Positions 1-5,623 of a DNA stretch of 7,143 bases are shown in pieces. Under the pieces are notes generated by a model, which saw nothing but the letters and a program-made list of their open reading frames with translations, did no database searches and was not told the DNA's origin. How positions within the stretch are numbered: the stretch's first letter is position 1; every line of letters begins with the position of its first letter. Origin of the DNA: an uncultured Fibrobacter sp. (GTDB lineage Bacteria; Fibrobacterota; Fibrobacteria; Fibrobacterales; Fibrobacteraceae); the NCBI GenBank assembly GCA_937891805.1, contig CALATK010000157.1:1-7143 (forward strand), written 5' to 3'. The position numbers and the translations under genes were made by a program.

Positions 1-2379
1 GGTCACCGGCGGGATGATGCAGGCGGAGTCACCGGAGTGGACACCGGCAAGTTCCACGTGTTCCATCACGGACGGGATGTAAACGTGTTCGCCGTCAGAG
101 AGGGCGTCGGCTTCGCATTCCAAAGCGTTGTGGAGGAAGCGGTCGATGAGGAGCGGACGATCCGGGGTCACGCCCACGGCCTTCGCCACGTATTCGCGGA
201 GCATGTTCTCGTCGTAGATGACTTCCATGCCGCGGCCGCCAAGCACGAAGCTCGGGCGGATCATCACCGGGTAGCCGCCGATCTGCTTGACACAGGCGAG
301 GGCTTCGTCGATGTTCGTGGCCATGCCGCTTTCCGGCATCGGGATGCCGAGCTGGTCCATCATCTTGCGGAACAGGTCGCGGTCTTCAGCGATATCGATG
401 GAGTCGATGCTCGTACCGAGAATCTTGACGCCTTCGTCGCTCAAAGCGCGGGCGATGTTCAGCGGAGTCTGGCCACCGAACTGCACAATCACGCCAGCCG
501 GCTTTTCCTTGTGGTAAATCTGGAGCACATCTTCCAAAGAAACCGGTTCGAAGTAGAGCTTGTCGGAAGTATCGTAGTCGGTAGAAACCGTTTCGGGGTT
601 GCAGTTCACCATGATGGTTTCGTAACCCATTTCGCGGAGGGCCATGGCAGCGTGGCAGCAGCAGTAGTCGAATTCGATACCCTGGCCGATTCTGTTCGGG
701 CCACCGCCGAGAATCATGATCTTCTTCGGGTTGGTGGAAGCGGTAGATTCGTCCTTGCAGTTGTAGGTGCTGTAGTAGTAGTACTGGTCCTTCACGCCGC
801 TCACCGGCACTGCACACCAGCCTTCGACCACGCCGAGTTCGGTACGCTTCTTGCGCACGTCCTTTTCGCGGATGCCGAGAATCTTAGCGATGTACTTGTC
901 GCTGAAGCCGTCCTTCTTGGCCTTGATGAGGAGTTCGTCGGCAGGCAGGCGGCCCGGAGTCTTGAGCATTTCTTCTTCGACTTCCACGAGTTCGCGCATC
1001 TGCTGCACGAAGTAAGCCTTTTCGTAGGTGGCGGCGAAGATTTCCTCGTCGGTTGCGCCCTTACGGATGGCTTCGTACATCTGGAAGTGACGTTCGGAGC
1101 TCGGGGTCTTGAGCATTTCGAGGAGTTCTTCCTTGCTCTTCTTGTTGAAGTCCTTCGCAAAGCCGAGGCCGGAACGACCGTTTTCGAGGCCGCGGATAGC
1201 CTTCTGGAGGGTTTCCTTGTAGGTCTTGCCGATAGCCATGACTTCGCCCACGGCCTTCATCTGGGTGCCGAGGCAGTCATCGACGCCACGGAACTTTTCG
1301 AATGCCCAGCGAGCGAACTTGAGCACCACGTAGTCACCGCTCGGGGTGTACTTTTCGAGGCTTCCATCGCGCCAGTACGGAATCTGGTCGAGGGTGAGGC
1401 CTGCGGCGAGCTTTGCAGAAATGAGGGCAATCGGGAAGCCGGTAGCCTTGGAAGCAAGGGCAGAGGAGCGGCTGGTACGCGGGTTGATTTCGATAATCAC
1501 CACGCGGCCGGTCTTCGGGTCGTGAGCGAACTGCACGTTGGTACCGCCAATCACGCCGATGGATTCCACAATCTTGAAGGCCTTTTCCTTCAGTTCTTCT
1601 TCGAGCTTCTTGTCGATGGTGAGGAACGGGGCTGCGCAGAAGGAGTCGCCGGTATGCACGCCCACCGGGTCGATGTTTTCGATGAAGCAGATGGCGATCA
1701 TCTGGTTCTTGGAATCGCGAACCACTTCGACTTCCAGCTCTTCCCAACCGAGGATGGATTCTTCGATGAGGCACTGGTGCGTCATGGAGAGTTCAAGACC
1801 GTTGGAGCAAATGGTGCGGAGTTCTTCCACGTTGTAGCAGAAACCGCCGCCTGCACCGCCCATGGTGTATGCCGGGCGAACCACCACCGGGTAGCCGATT
1901 TCGGCCACGATCTTTTCGGCTTCTTCCACGGAGTGGCAAATGCCGGAGCGCGGGGTGTCGATGCCGAGCTTCTGCATGGTTTCCTTGAAGATTTCACGGT
2001 CTTCGCCGCGTTCGATAGCGTCGAGGTTCACACCGATGACCTTCACGCCGTACTTGTCCAGCACGCCGGCCTTGCTGAGGGCAGAGGCGAGGTTCAAACC
2101 AGTCTGGCCGCCCAAGTTCGGGAGGAGGGCCTGCGGGCGTTCCTTTTCGATAATCTGGGTCAAGCGGGCGACGTTCAGCGGTTCGATGTAGGTGGCATCG
2201 GCCATGACCGGGTCGGTCATGATGGTAGCCGGGTTGGAGTTCACGAGCACAATCTTGTAACCCTGTTCGCGCAGGGCCTTGCAAGCCTGGGTGCCGGAAT
2301 AGTCGAATTCGCAAGCCTGACCGATCACGATCGGGCCAGAACCGATGATAAGGACTTTGTCGATGCCTTCAATCTTCAT
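1..2379 (-). CDS. carB: Carbamoyl-phosphate synthase large subunit, 3' end cut by window edge
   Basis: The enzyme makes carbamoyl phosphate from bicarbonate, ammonia (supplied from glutamine by the small subunit CarA) and two ATP, feeding pyrimidine and arginine synthesis in the cytoplasm. The minus frame is open from ATG at 2379 to position 1, giving 793 of the roughly 1070 residues usual for the family. It shows the duplicated ATP-grasp layout. The first half begins with IIGSGPIVIGQACEFDYSG and VNSNPATIMTDP. The second begins near residue 555 with ILGGGPNRIGQGIEFDY, followed by NCNPETVSTDYDTSD. SRSSALASKATGFPIA and GEVMAIGKT are further hallmarks. The end of the second ATP-grasp domain and the C-terminal allosteric domain lie outside the window. 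A GGAG at 2387-2390, six bases from the ATG, supports the start. carA is not directly upstream. No TTA, CTA or TCA codon occurs in the 793 codons, which points to high expression. Confidence 0.98.
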   Translation of the reverse strand, partial: MKIEGIDKVLIIGSGPIVIGQACEFDYSGTQACKALREQGYKIVLVNSNPATIMTDPVMADATYIEPLNVARLTQIIEKERPQALLPNLGGQTGLNLASALSKAGVLDKYGVKVIGVNLDAIERGEDREIFKETMQKLGIDTPRSGICHSVEEAEKIVAEIGYPVVVRPAYTMGGAGGGFCYNVEELRTICSNGLELSMTHQCLIEESILGWEELEVEVVRDSKNQMIAICFIENIDPVGVHTGDSFCAAPFLTIDKKLEEELKEKAFKIVESIGVIGGTNVQFAHDPKTGRVVIIEINPRTSRSSALASKATGFPIALISAKLAAGLTLDQIPYWRDGSLEKYTPSGDYVVLKFARWAFEKFRGVDDCLGTQMKAVGEVMAIGKTYKETLQKAIRGLENGRSGLGFAKDFNKKSKEELLEMLKTPSSERHFQMYEAIRKGATDEEIFAATYEKAYFVQQMRELVEVEEEMLKTPGRLPADELLIKAKKDGFSDKYIAKILGIREKDVRKKRTELGVVEGWCAVPVSGVKDQYYYYSTYNCKDESTASTNPKKIMILGGGPNRIGQGIEFDYCCCHAAMALREMGYETIMVNCNPETVSTDYDTSDKLYFEPVSLEDVLQIYHKEKPAGVIVQFGGQTPLNIARALSDEGVKILGTSIDSIDIAEDRDLFRKMMDQLGIPMPESGMATNIDEALACVKQIGGYPVMIRPSFVLGGRGMEVIYDENMLREYVAKAVGVTPDRPLLIDRFLHNALECEADALSDGEHVYIPSVMEHVELAGVHSGDSACIIPPVT

Positions 2380-2386
2380 TTTTTAT

Positions 2387-2390
2387 CTCC
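2387..2390 (-). promoter_or_regulatory. Ribosome binding site of carB
   Basis: Minus-strand GGAG followed by ATAAAAA and the ATG at 2379. The spacing suits a Shine-Dalgarno site and fixes the start immediately before KIEGIDKVLIIG. Confidence 0.7.
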
Positions 2391-2429
2391 GTTTGACTAA
2401 TTATTAAACCCTTGTATTAAACTGTTGGA

Positions 2430-2474
2430 CTGGATCCTTCGCCCTTACAGGGCTCCAGGATGACGTAGGGGGTG
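2430..2474. repeat. REP-like palindromic repeat, copy 1
   Basis: On the plus strand it runs from CTGGATCC to the tail GATGACGTAGGGGGTG. CTGGA (2430-2434) can pair with TCCAG (2454-2458), and inside this GCCC TTACA GGGC (2441-2453) forms a second hairpin. The same head and tail recur nine bases after this copy ends, but the centre differs, so the ends are conserved and the loop is variable. The unit resembles dispersed intergenic palindromic elements. Its spread through the genome is an inference that one window cannot test. Confidence 0.7.
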
Positions 2475-2482
2475 AAACCGTC

Positions 2483-2522
2483 CTGGATCCTATCGCTACG
2501 CTCCAGGGTGACGTAGGGGGTG
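2483..2522. repeat. REP-like palindromic repeat, copy 2
   Basis: Second copy in the same orientation. It starts CTGGATCC, has a different centre (TATCGCTACG), then CTCCAGG and the same tail GTGACGTAGGGGGTG. CCTGGA at 2482-2487 pairs with TCCAGG at 2502-2507. With copy 1 it forms a direct tandem pair between the upstream terminator and carB, so both lie in any carB leader transcript, where each would fold as a hairpin. Confidence 0.7.
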
Positions 2523-2523
2523 T

Positions 2524-2538
2524 GCGTCGCTTTGACGC
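2524..2538. repeat. Small inverted repeat next to the palindromic repeats
   Basis: GCGTC (2524-2528) and GACGC (2534-2538) form a 5-bp stem with a 5-base loop. It abuts repeat copy 2 and may be part of the repeat unit or a chance hairpin. It is just downstream, on the minus strand, of the T-tract of the terminator at 2544-2573. Confidence 0.35.
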
Positions 2539-2543
2539 TGGGT

Positions 2544-2573
2544 AAAAAAAATGCCGAACCAAATGGTTCAGCA
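2544..2573 (-). terminator. Strong intrinsic terminator or attenuator upstream of carB
   Basis: Read on the minus strand, TGCTGAACC, loop ATTT, then GGTTCGGCA form an uninterrupted 9-bp stem (one G-U pair), followed directly by eight Ts (2551-2544). This is a textbook intrinsic terminator. It lies about 120 bases downstream of the promoter at 2702-2732 and 165 bases before the carB start, with no convincing gene between. It could attenuate carB or end a separate small RNA. No clear antiterminator pairing was found by eye. Confidence 0.8.
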
Positions 2574-2695
2574 AAATCAAAATCAGAAAACGGAAAAACT
2601 TTAACTGCTTCGGAGCCATGTGTTCCGCAAGGTGCCTTTGCCTTATTGACCTTATGCAAAATCATCTTAATCAGTCAAAGTTCATTCAGTTCAAA
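2544..2695 (-). ncRNA. Possible short transcript: carB leader or small RNA
   Basis: The interval runs from the expected start point of the promoter at 2702-2732 to the T-tract of the terminator at 2544-2573, about 150 nt. Two overlapping minus-strand frames start inside it (ATG at 2665 and at 2619), but both run through the terminator and the palindromic repeats and look non-coding. The stretch could be a regulatory leader of carB, for example one sensing pyrimidines, or an independent sRNA. No known riboswitch or PyrR-binding motif was recognised. Confidence 0.35.
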
Positions 2696-2701
2696 CTTGC
2701 G

Positions 2702-2732
2702 CAAATATAGCCAAAAAATGTAAAAAAGGCAA
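2702..2732 (-). promoter_or_regulatory. FCB-type promoter facing carB
   Basis: The minus strand reads TTG (2732-2730), 20 bases, then TATATTTG (2709-2702). This matches the -33 TTG / -7 TAnnTTTG pattern known for Bacteroidetes primary-sigma promoters, with correct spacing. Transcription would begin near 2695, giving a leader of about 315 nt before carB. No equally good promoter was seen between the terminator at 2544 and the carB start. Confidence 0.6.
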
Positions 2733-2743
2733 TATGTATTTAC

Positions 2744-2767
2744 AAAAAAACGTCCCTTGCAGCAAGG
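2744..2767 (-). terminator. Terminator downstream of the lipoprotein gene
   Basis: On the minus strand CCTTG CTG CAAGG (2767-2755) is followed four bases later by seven Ts (2750-2744). The stem is only 5-6 bp, so strength is moderate. Another hairpin, AGCAAAG/CTTTGCT at 2787-2814, lies just upstream right after the stop codon of the lipoprotein gene but has no T-tract. Confidence 0.5.
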
Positions 2768-2817
2768 AGCATTTAACTAATTGATCAGCAAAGAGTTACG
2801 GCATCAACTTTGCTTTT

Positions 2818-3009
2818 CTACTCAAGCACGGCAGGTTCTTGTTCCTCCGGTTCCGTATTCTGCTCATCGTCTTGATCGTTGTCCTGTTGACATTCTGGTA
2901 AATTCGGATCTTCGGCGCACGGGTCCGATGTAGCATCAGACGAAGAGCTTCCGCAAGCTCCGATGAAAATAGAAGCGATCAACATCGCACCGACAAACAT
3001 TTTATTCAT
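2818..3009 (-). CDS. Small acidic lipoprotein, 63 residues
   Basis: No homologue is recognised; the function is unknown. The N-terminus MNKMFVGAMLIASIFIGAC is a lipoprotein signal peptide with the lipobox IGAC and the acylated cysteine at residue 19. The mature part begins CGSSSS and is 45 residues long, dominated by Asp, Glu, Gln and Pro, with two cysteines (31 and 40) spaced to allow a disulfide. The Ser-rich start followed by an acidic tail resembles lipoproteins common in Fibrobacter (recalled, not searched). The frame is open to an ATG at 3111, but the ATG at 3009 is chosen because AAGGAAGG (3015-3022) sits five bases before it and the signal peptide starts there. It has its own terminator and probably its own promoter. 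It is probably anchored in a membrane facing the periplasm, or on the cell surface. Confidence 0.75.
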   Translation of the reverse strand: MNKMFVGAMLIASIFIGACGSSSSDATSDPCAEDPNLPECQQDNDQDDEQNTEPEEQEPAVLE

Positions 3010-3014
3010 AAAAA

Positions 3015-3022
3015 CCTTCCTT
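3015..3022 (-). promoter_or_regulatory. Ribosome binding site deciding the lipoprotein start
   Basis: Minus-strand AAGGAAGG followed by TTTTT and ATG at 3009. This favours the internal ATG, which begins a signal peptide, over the ATG at 3111, whose 34 extra residues have no signal-like character. Confidence 0.7.
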
Positions 3023-3041
3023 TTCTTCAGCCCATAATATA

Positions 3042-3071
3042 AATAATCTTCCCCGCGATATTCAAGCGTAT
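3042..3071 (-). promoter_or_regulatory. Possible promoter of the lipoprotein gene
   Basis: The minus strand has TTGAAT, 18 bases, then TATATT, roughly 35 bases before the ATG at 3009. Spacing is one base above the sigma-70 optimum. The region downstream of the strong terminator at 3125-3158 needs its own promoter, which supports the call. Coordinates are approximate. Confidence 0.4.
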
Positions 3072-3124
3072 CCAAAACAACAGACCCGTTTAGAGGCACA
3101 TATAAACTCATGTTGTCTAGATAA

Positions 3125-3158
3125 AAAAAAGACTACCCCGCGGAGGGCAGCCTTTTTT
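3125..3158. terminator. Bidirectional intrinsic terminator after the HU gene
   Basis: A 14-bp stem (3125-3138 with 3145-3158, two G-U pairs when read on the minus strand) closes a 6-base loop. It is flanked by eight As on the left and six Ts on the right, so it ends with a T-tract in either direction. It lies 17 bases after the HU stop codon and isolates HU from the lipoprotein gene. Confidence 0.85.
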
Positions 3159-3175
3159 AGACCTCAAAAGATCGA

Positions 3176-3475
3176 TTACTTCTTGGCCTTGGACTTAGCA
3201 GCGTCAGCCTTGAGGGCAGCACCGGCCTTGAAGCCAACAGTCTTGGAAGCCTTGATCTTGATGGTAGCGCCAGTCTGCGGATTGCGACCGGTGCGAGCAG
3301 CGCGGCTCTTCACAGCGAAGGTGCCGAAGCCGATCAGCTGGACGTTGCCGTCCTTCTTGATACCGGCGGCAATACCGTCGAGAACGGCATCAACAGCGCG
3401 GCCAGCGGCAGCCTTGGATTCAAAACCAGCTTCCTTGTTAGCGAGGATGGCTTCAATGAGATCTTGTTTGTTCAT
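3176..3475 (-). CDS. HU-family nucleoid DNA-binding protein
   Basis: A small basic protein of 99 residues that bends and compacts DNA as a dimer in the nucleoid. MNKQDLIEAI at the N-terminus, the GFGTF motif (49-53), the beta-arm tip RTGRNPQTG (61-69) and the end SKTVGFKAGAALK (77-89) are diagnostic of the HU/IHF family. It is about nine residues longer than typical HU because of a Lys/Ala tail (DAAKSKAKK). The arm sequence fits HU rather than the sequence-specific IHF subunits, though the choice of hupA/hupB-type name is arbitrary here. Start: AGGAG at 3483-3487 lies seven bases from the ATG. It is monocistronic, bounded by its own promoter and a strong terminator. Confidence 0.96.
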   Translation of the reverse strand: MNKQDLIEAILANKEAGFESKAAAGRAVDAVLDGIAAGIKKDGNVQLIGFGTFAVKSRAARTGRNPQTGATIKIKASKTVGFKAGAALKADAAKSKAKK

Positions 3476-3515
3476 TTTTTAACTCCTGAGTTAGGTTTAA
3501 GAAAGTTATGCGTAT

Positions 3516-3521
3516 ATTATA
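3516..3521 (-). promoter_or_regulatory. -10 element of the HU promoter within A/T tracts
   Basis: The minus strand has TATAAT at 3521-3516, giving a 5' leader of about 34 nt. No good -35 hexamer is at 16-19 bases. Instead the upstream region carries homopolymer tracts on the plus strand: T9 (3524-3532), T6 (3547-3552), A9 (3554-3562) and T7 (3563-3569). Such tracts can act as UP-element-like or intrinsically bent DNA, fitting a strongly expressed gene that may be bound by its own product. Confidence 0.55.
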
Positions 3522-3553
3522 CCTTTTTTTTTGACAAATGGGGAACTTTTTTC

Positions 3554-3599
3554 AAAAAAAAATTTTTTTCTTGATTTTCCCCAACCCACGTAAATCAAG
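3554..3599 (-). terminator. Probable terminator of the four-gene operon
   Basis: On the minus strand CTTGATTT (3599-3592) pairs perfectly with AAATCAAG (3577-3570) around a 14-base loop, followed by seven As and nine Ts (3562-3554). The stem overlaps the stop codon of the PerM-like gene (3597-3595). The Ts are separated from the stem by the As, so the efficiency is uncertain. Confidence 0.5.
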
Positions 3600-4722
3600 C
3601 CTCGGGGGGCGGTTCGGGCGAATCAAGGTCTTCGTCATACCTGTTCTTGGGGAGCTTCTGCAGGTACACCAAGCACAGACAAGTGAACGGGATAGCGACA
3701 AGTAACCCTAAGAAGCCCAACAACTTACCCCATATTGACAAGGACAAAAGAATGCCCACAGGAGGCAGGTTCATAGAGCCACCGACAATGCGAGGGACCA
3801 GGAAAAAATCCTGAATTACTTGTACAACAAGGTAGATGCTACAAATAATTAAGGCAACTTCCCAGAAGGGCATGCCCGTATTCAGGGCGTGTACCACAGC
3901 CAAAACAAGGGCCAAGGGGATGGTGGTAAGCTGCAAGTAGGGAATCATGTTGAGGGCGCCAGAGAAAAGCCCGAAGGCAACCCCCATAGGAAGCCCCATT
4001 ATACCGAACCCGATGGCATAAAGGGTTCCCACTGTCAAGGCCACCAGAGACTGAGCGCGGAAATAGGTTCCCATAAAGCGGTCTGTTTCTTTCGCGAAGG
4101 ATATAGCATTGTCCTGAAACCGCTCAGGGACCAGGCTGTACAGGCCACGGCGGAGCTTGGGCATATCCAGCATGATAAAAACCAGATACATAAAAATTAC
4201 AGCAGCACCGGAGAACCACAGAACAACTGTTCCCGTATAAGAAAGAACCCCCCAGGCTCCCGGAAGAACCTTACCGGCGACATTCTGAACTTCTCTCCAA
4301 AAATCCAGGTGCTGCATGGAAACTGCAAGCTGGTCCCAAGAAACCAAGGAATGTATCGTTTCGTACAAACCACCCGGCATCAAGGTTTCTATACGGGAAG
4401 ACCACTCCGAGTCATTAAACATCTTTGCAATGAGAACCCCCAAATTTCGGACTTCGTCTATCACCAGGGGAATGAATAGGCGAAGAGCCCCCGCAATGGC
4501 AAGCCCAGCCACCAGCAGCACAATGATAACGGCAATAATCCGATGCTTCACCTTTTTTTGCAGGCTGTTCACTATGGGGTCTACGATATAAGCAATGAGG
4601 AACGCCGCAAAAAAGGGAAACAGGACGCCTCTCAAATAATAAACCAGCGAAACGCCGACCGTAAACAGGACCAAGATCTTGAGAAAATGCATGACCCTGT
4701 CCAAGTTCCAATGCCTAGTCAT
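3595..4722 (-). CDS. PerM / AI-2E transporter family membrane protein
   Basis: A polytopic inner-membrane protein of 375 residues. The family (PerM, also called AI-2E exporter or UPF0118) includes TqsA of E. coli, implicated in autoinducer-2 export, and members linked to Na+/H+ antiport; the substrate here cannot be inferred. Family hallmarks are an N-terminal pair of TM helices (LVLFTVGVSLVYYLRGVL, FFAAFLIAYIVDPIV), a polar middle loop, GALNMIPYLQL, and a C-terminal block with VIQDFFLVPRIVGGSMNLPP and WGKLLGFLGLLVAIP. The C-terminus is acidic and Pro-rich (DSPEPPPEA). The frame stays open to an ATG at 4809, but ATG 4722 is chosen. It has a perfect AGGAGG four bases upstream, and the extra 29 residues are unlike a membrane N-terminus and would overlap the preceding gene more deeply. 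It overlaps the end of the upstream regulator gene by 8 nt, so translation is probably coupled. Confidence 0.9.
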   Translation of the reverse strand: MTRHWNLDRVMHFLKILVLFTVGVSLVYYLRGVLFPFFAAFLIAYIVDPIVNSLQKKVKHRIIAVIIVLLVAGLAIAGALRLFIPLVIDEVRNLGVLIAKMFNDSEWSSRIETLMPGGLYETIHSLVSWDQLAVSMQHLDFWREVQNVAGKVLPGAWGVLSYTGTVVLWFSGAAVIFMYLVFIMLDMPKLRRGLYSLVPERFQDNAISFAKETDRFMGTYFRAQSLVALTVGTLYAIGFGIMGLPMGVAFGLFSGALNMIPYLQLTTIPLALVLAVVHALNTGMPFWEVALIICSIYLVVQVIQDFFLVPRIVGGSMNLPPVGILLSLSIWGKLLGFLGLLVAIPFTCLCLVYLQKLPKNRYDEDLDSPEPPPEA

Positions 4723-5623
4723 TTTTCCTCCTGTATTCCAGCGGCGAAAGCCTGTAGACCTTGCGGAAATTCCGTTCCAGGCGGGAAACCTTCTTCTCCC
4801 CCACTTCAAGAGCGATTTCAGCCAAAGATTTGTCCGTAGTCTTCAAAAGACGAGCTGTTTTTTCAATTTGTTCCTTTAGGACGGCTCTGTCTTCTGGCTT
4901 ACGGAAAACCCTATAGACAAAACATACAAAGAGTATGGCCAGCAGTCCAAGGCCAAAGAACATTCCCTTCTTAAAATCGCGGTTTTCGCCCCAAAGCCGC
5001 AGGGACTTGACCTGGATAGCGTCGGGAATTCCCCGCAGGGTGCCCCGGCCGTTATAAACCTCGAGAAGTATGGCCCTATATAAGTAGGTAAGGCCGTCAT
5101 CTTTTTCTAGCCCCATGCCCGCCAGCCACCATTCCGCCGTCTTGAAATCGGCGATGGCGACCTTGGCCGAACCGAAACTTCGACCCGCCGGAGCCTGGGT
5201 TTCCAGAGGGCGGTAACTCATGTACAGTCCCTTCTGCGAATACTGAGGGTCATCTGTGAGTATGCGTAGGCCAACGGTATTCATCCGCACGGTGGAAACT
5301 TCCACCTCCAAAGAATCAAACCTGGACAGGTCCATGTAGCCTGCAGGCCTTCCGTCTTGGGACATCAGGTTGAAACCGAACCCGGCAAAGGGGAACGCCT
5401 TGCCGCTCCGGATATTCACCACTGCATCCACGAGAGAATCGCTTACCGTCACTTCGGAGGTGGAAAAGCCCATGGCCTCGTGGTCTGTCAGGGTGTAGAT
5501 TTCGAAAGTCCTTGACGGGAACAACTCCAGGGCGTTACTTTTGAACTGCGTAAAGAAAAGCCCCCACAAGGCGAAGGCTACGGCAAAGAATATTAAACCG
5601 AATATCTTATTTCTGTTCTTCAT
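4715..5623 (-). CDS. Membrane-tethered regulator with a half-AraC helix-turn-helix
   Basis: A 302-residue protein probably acting as a one-component sensor in the inner membrane. Visible parts in order: short basic N-terminus; TM helix about 7-26; extracytoplasmic segment about 28-218, rich in alternating strand-like stretches; TM helix about 221-238; then a cytoplasmic tail of about 64 residues. The tail (about 254-300) matches the C-terminal half of the AraC DNA-binding domain: ARLLKTTDKSLAEIALEVG aligns with the Ak.LL.tt..si.eIA..vGf region, and FRKVYRLSPLEYR with FKk.fG.sPseYR. The N-terminal helix-turn-helix of AraC is missing, and the usual Gly before the SP is Arg. The start overlaps the preceding gene by 17 nt. 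The outer domain resembles that of the upstream protein (see 5607-6353). The ligand is unknown; a sugar-binding-like fold is only a guess. Confidence 0.75.
   Translation of the reverse strand: MKNRNKIFGLIFFAVAFALWGLFFTQFKSNALELFPSRTFEIYTLTDHEAMGFSTSEVTVSDSLVDAVVNIRSGKAFPFAGFGFNLMSQDGRPAGYMDLSRFDSLEVEVSTVRMNTVGLRILTDDPQYSQKGLYMSYRPLETQAPAGRSFGSAKVAIADFKTAEWWLAGMGLEKDDGLTYLYRAILLEVYNGRGTLRGIPDAIQVKSLRLWGENRDFKKGMFFGLGLLAILFVCFVYRVFRKPEDRAVLKEQIEKTARLLKTTDKSLAEIALEVGEKKVSRLERNFRKVYRLSPLEYRRKND
4727..4732 (-). promoter_or_regulatory. Ribosome binding site deciding the PerM-like start
   Basis: Minus-strand AGGAGG lies inside the end of the upstream gene and is followed by AAAA and ATG at 4722. 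It is the best Shine-Dalgarno in the operon and suggests independent, strong initiation for the last gene. Confidence 0.8.

Noticed and set aside
37..2400. Plus-strand open frame of 787 codons
   Set aside because: It is codon-aligned antisense to carB, begins with GTG, has a low-complexity His/Phe/Val/Ala-rich product, and is explained by the absence of TTA, CTA and TCA codons in carB.
2430..2522. CRISPR-like array
   Set aside because: Only two repeats, palindromic with variable centres and just 8 bases between them, and no cas gene nearby.
2417..2665. Minus-strand small frame of 82 codons upstream of carB, and an overlapping one from 2619
   Set aside because: Both run through the terminator hairpin and both palindromic repeats, lack a convincing ribosome site, and have no protein-like pattern.
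3183..3482. Plus-strand frame of 99 codons opposite HU
   Set aside because: Antisense shadow of the clearly recognisable HU gene.
3531..3536. Plus-strand TTGACA as a -35 element
   Set aside because: No -10-like hexamer follows at 16-19 bases; that position is an A/T homopolymer run, and no plus-strand gene lies downstream.
3889..4479. Plus-strand frame of 196 codons
   Set aside because: Shadow of the PerM-like gene, whose membrane-protein sequence on the minus strand is clearly the real one.
4723..4809. Longer N-terminus for the PerM-like protein starting at 4809
   Set aside because: The 29 extra residues are basic and Trp-rich with no family resemblance, while ATG 4722 has a perfect AGGAGG.
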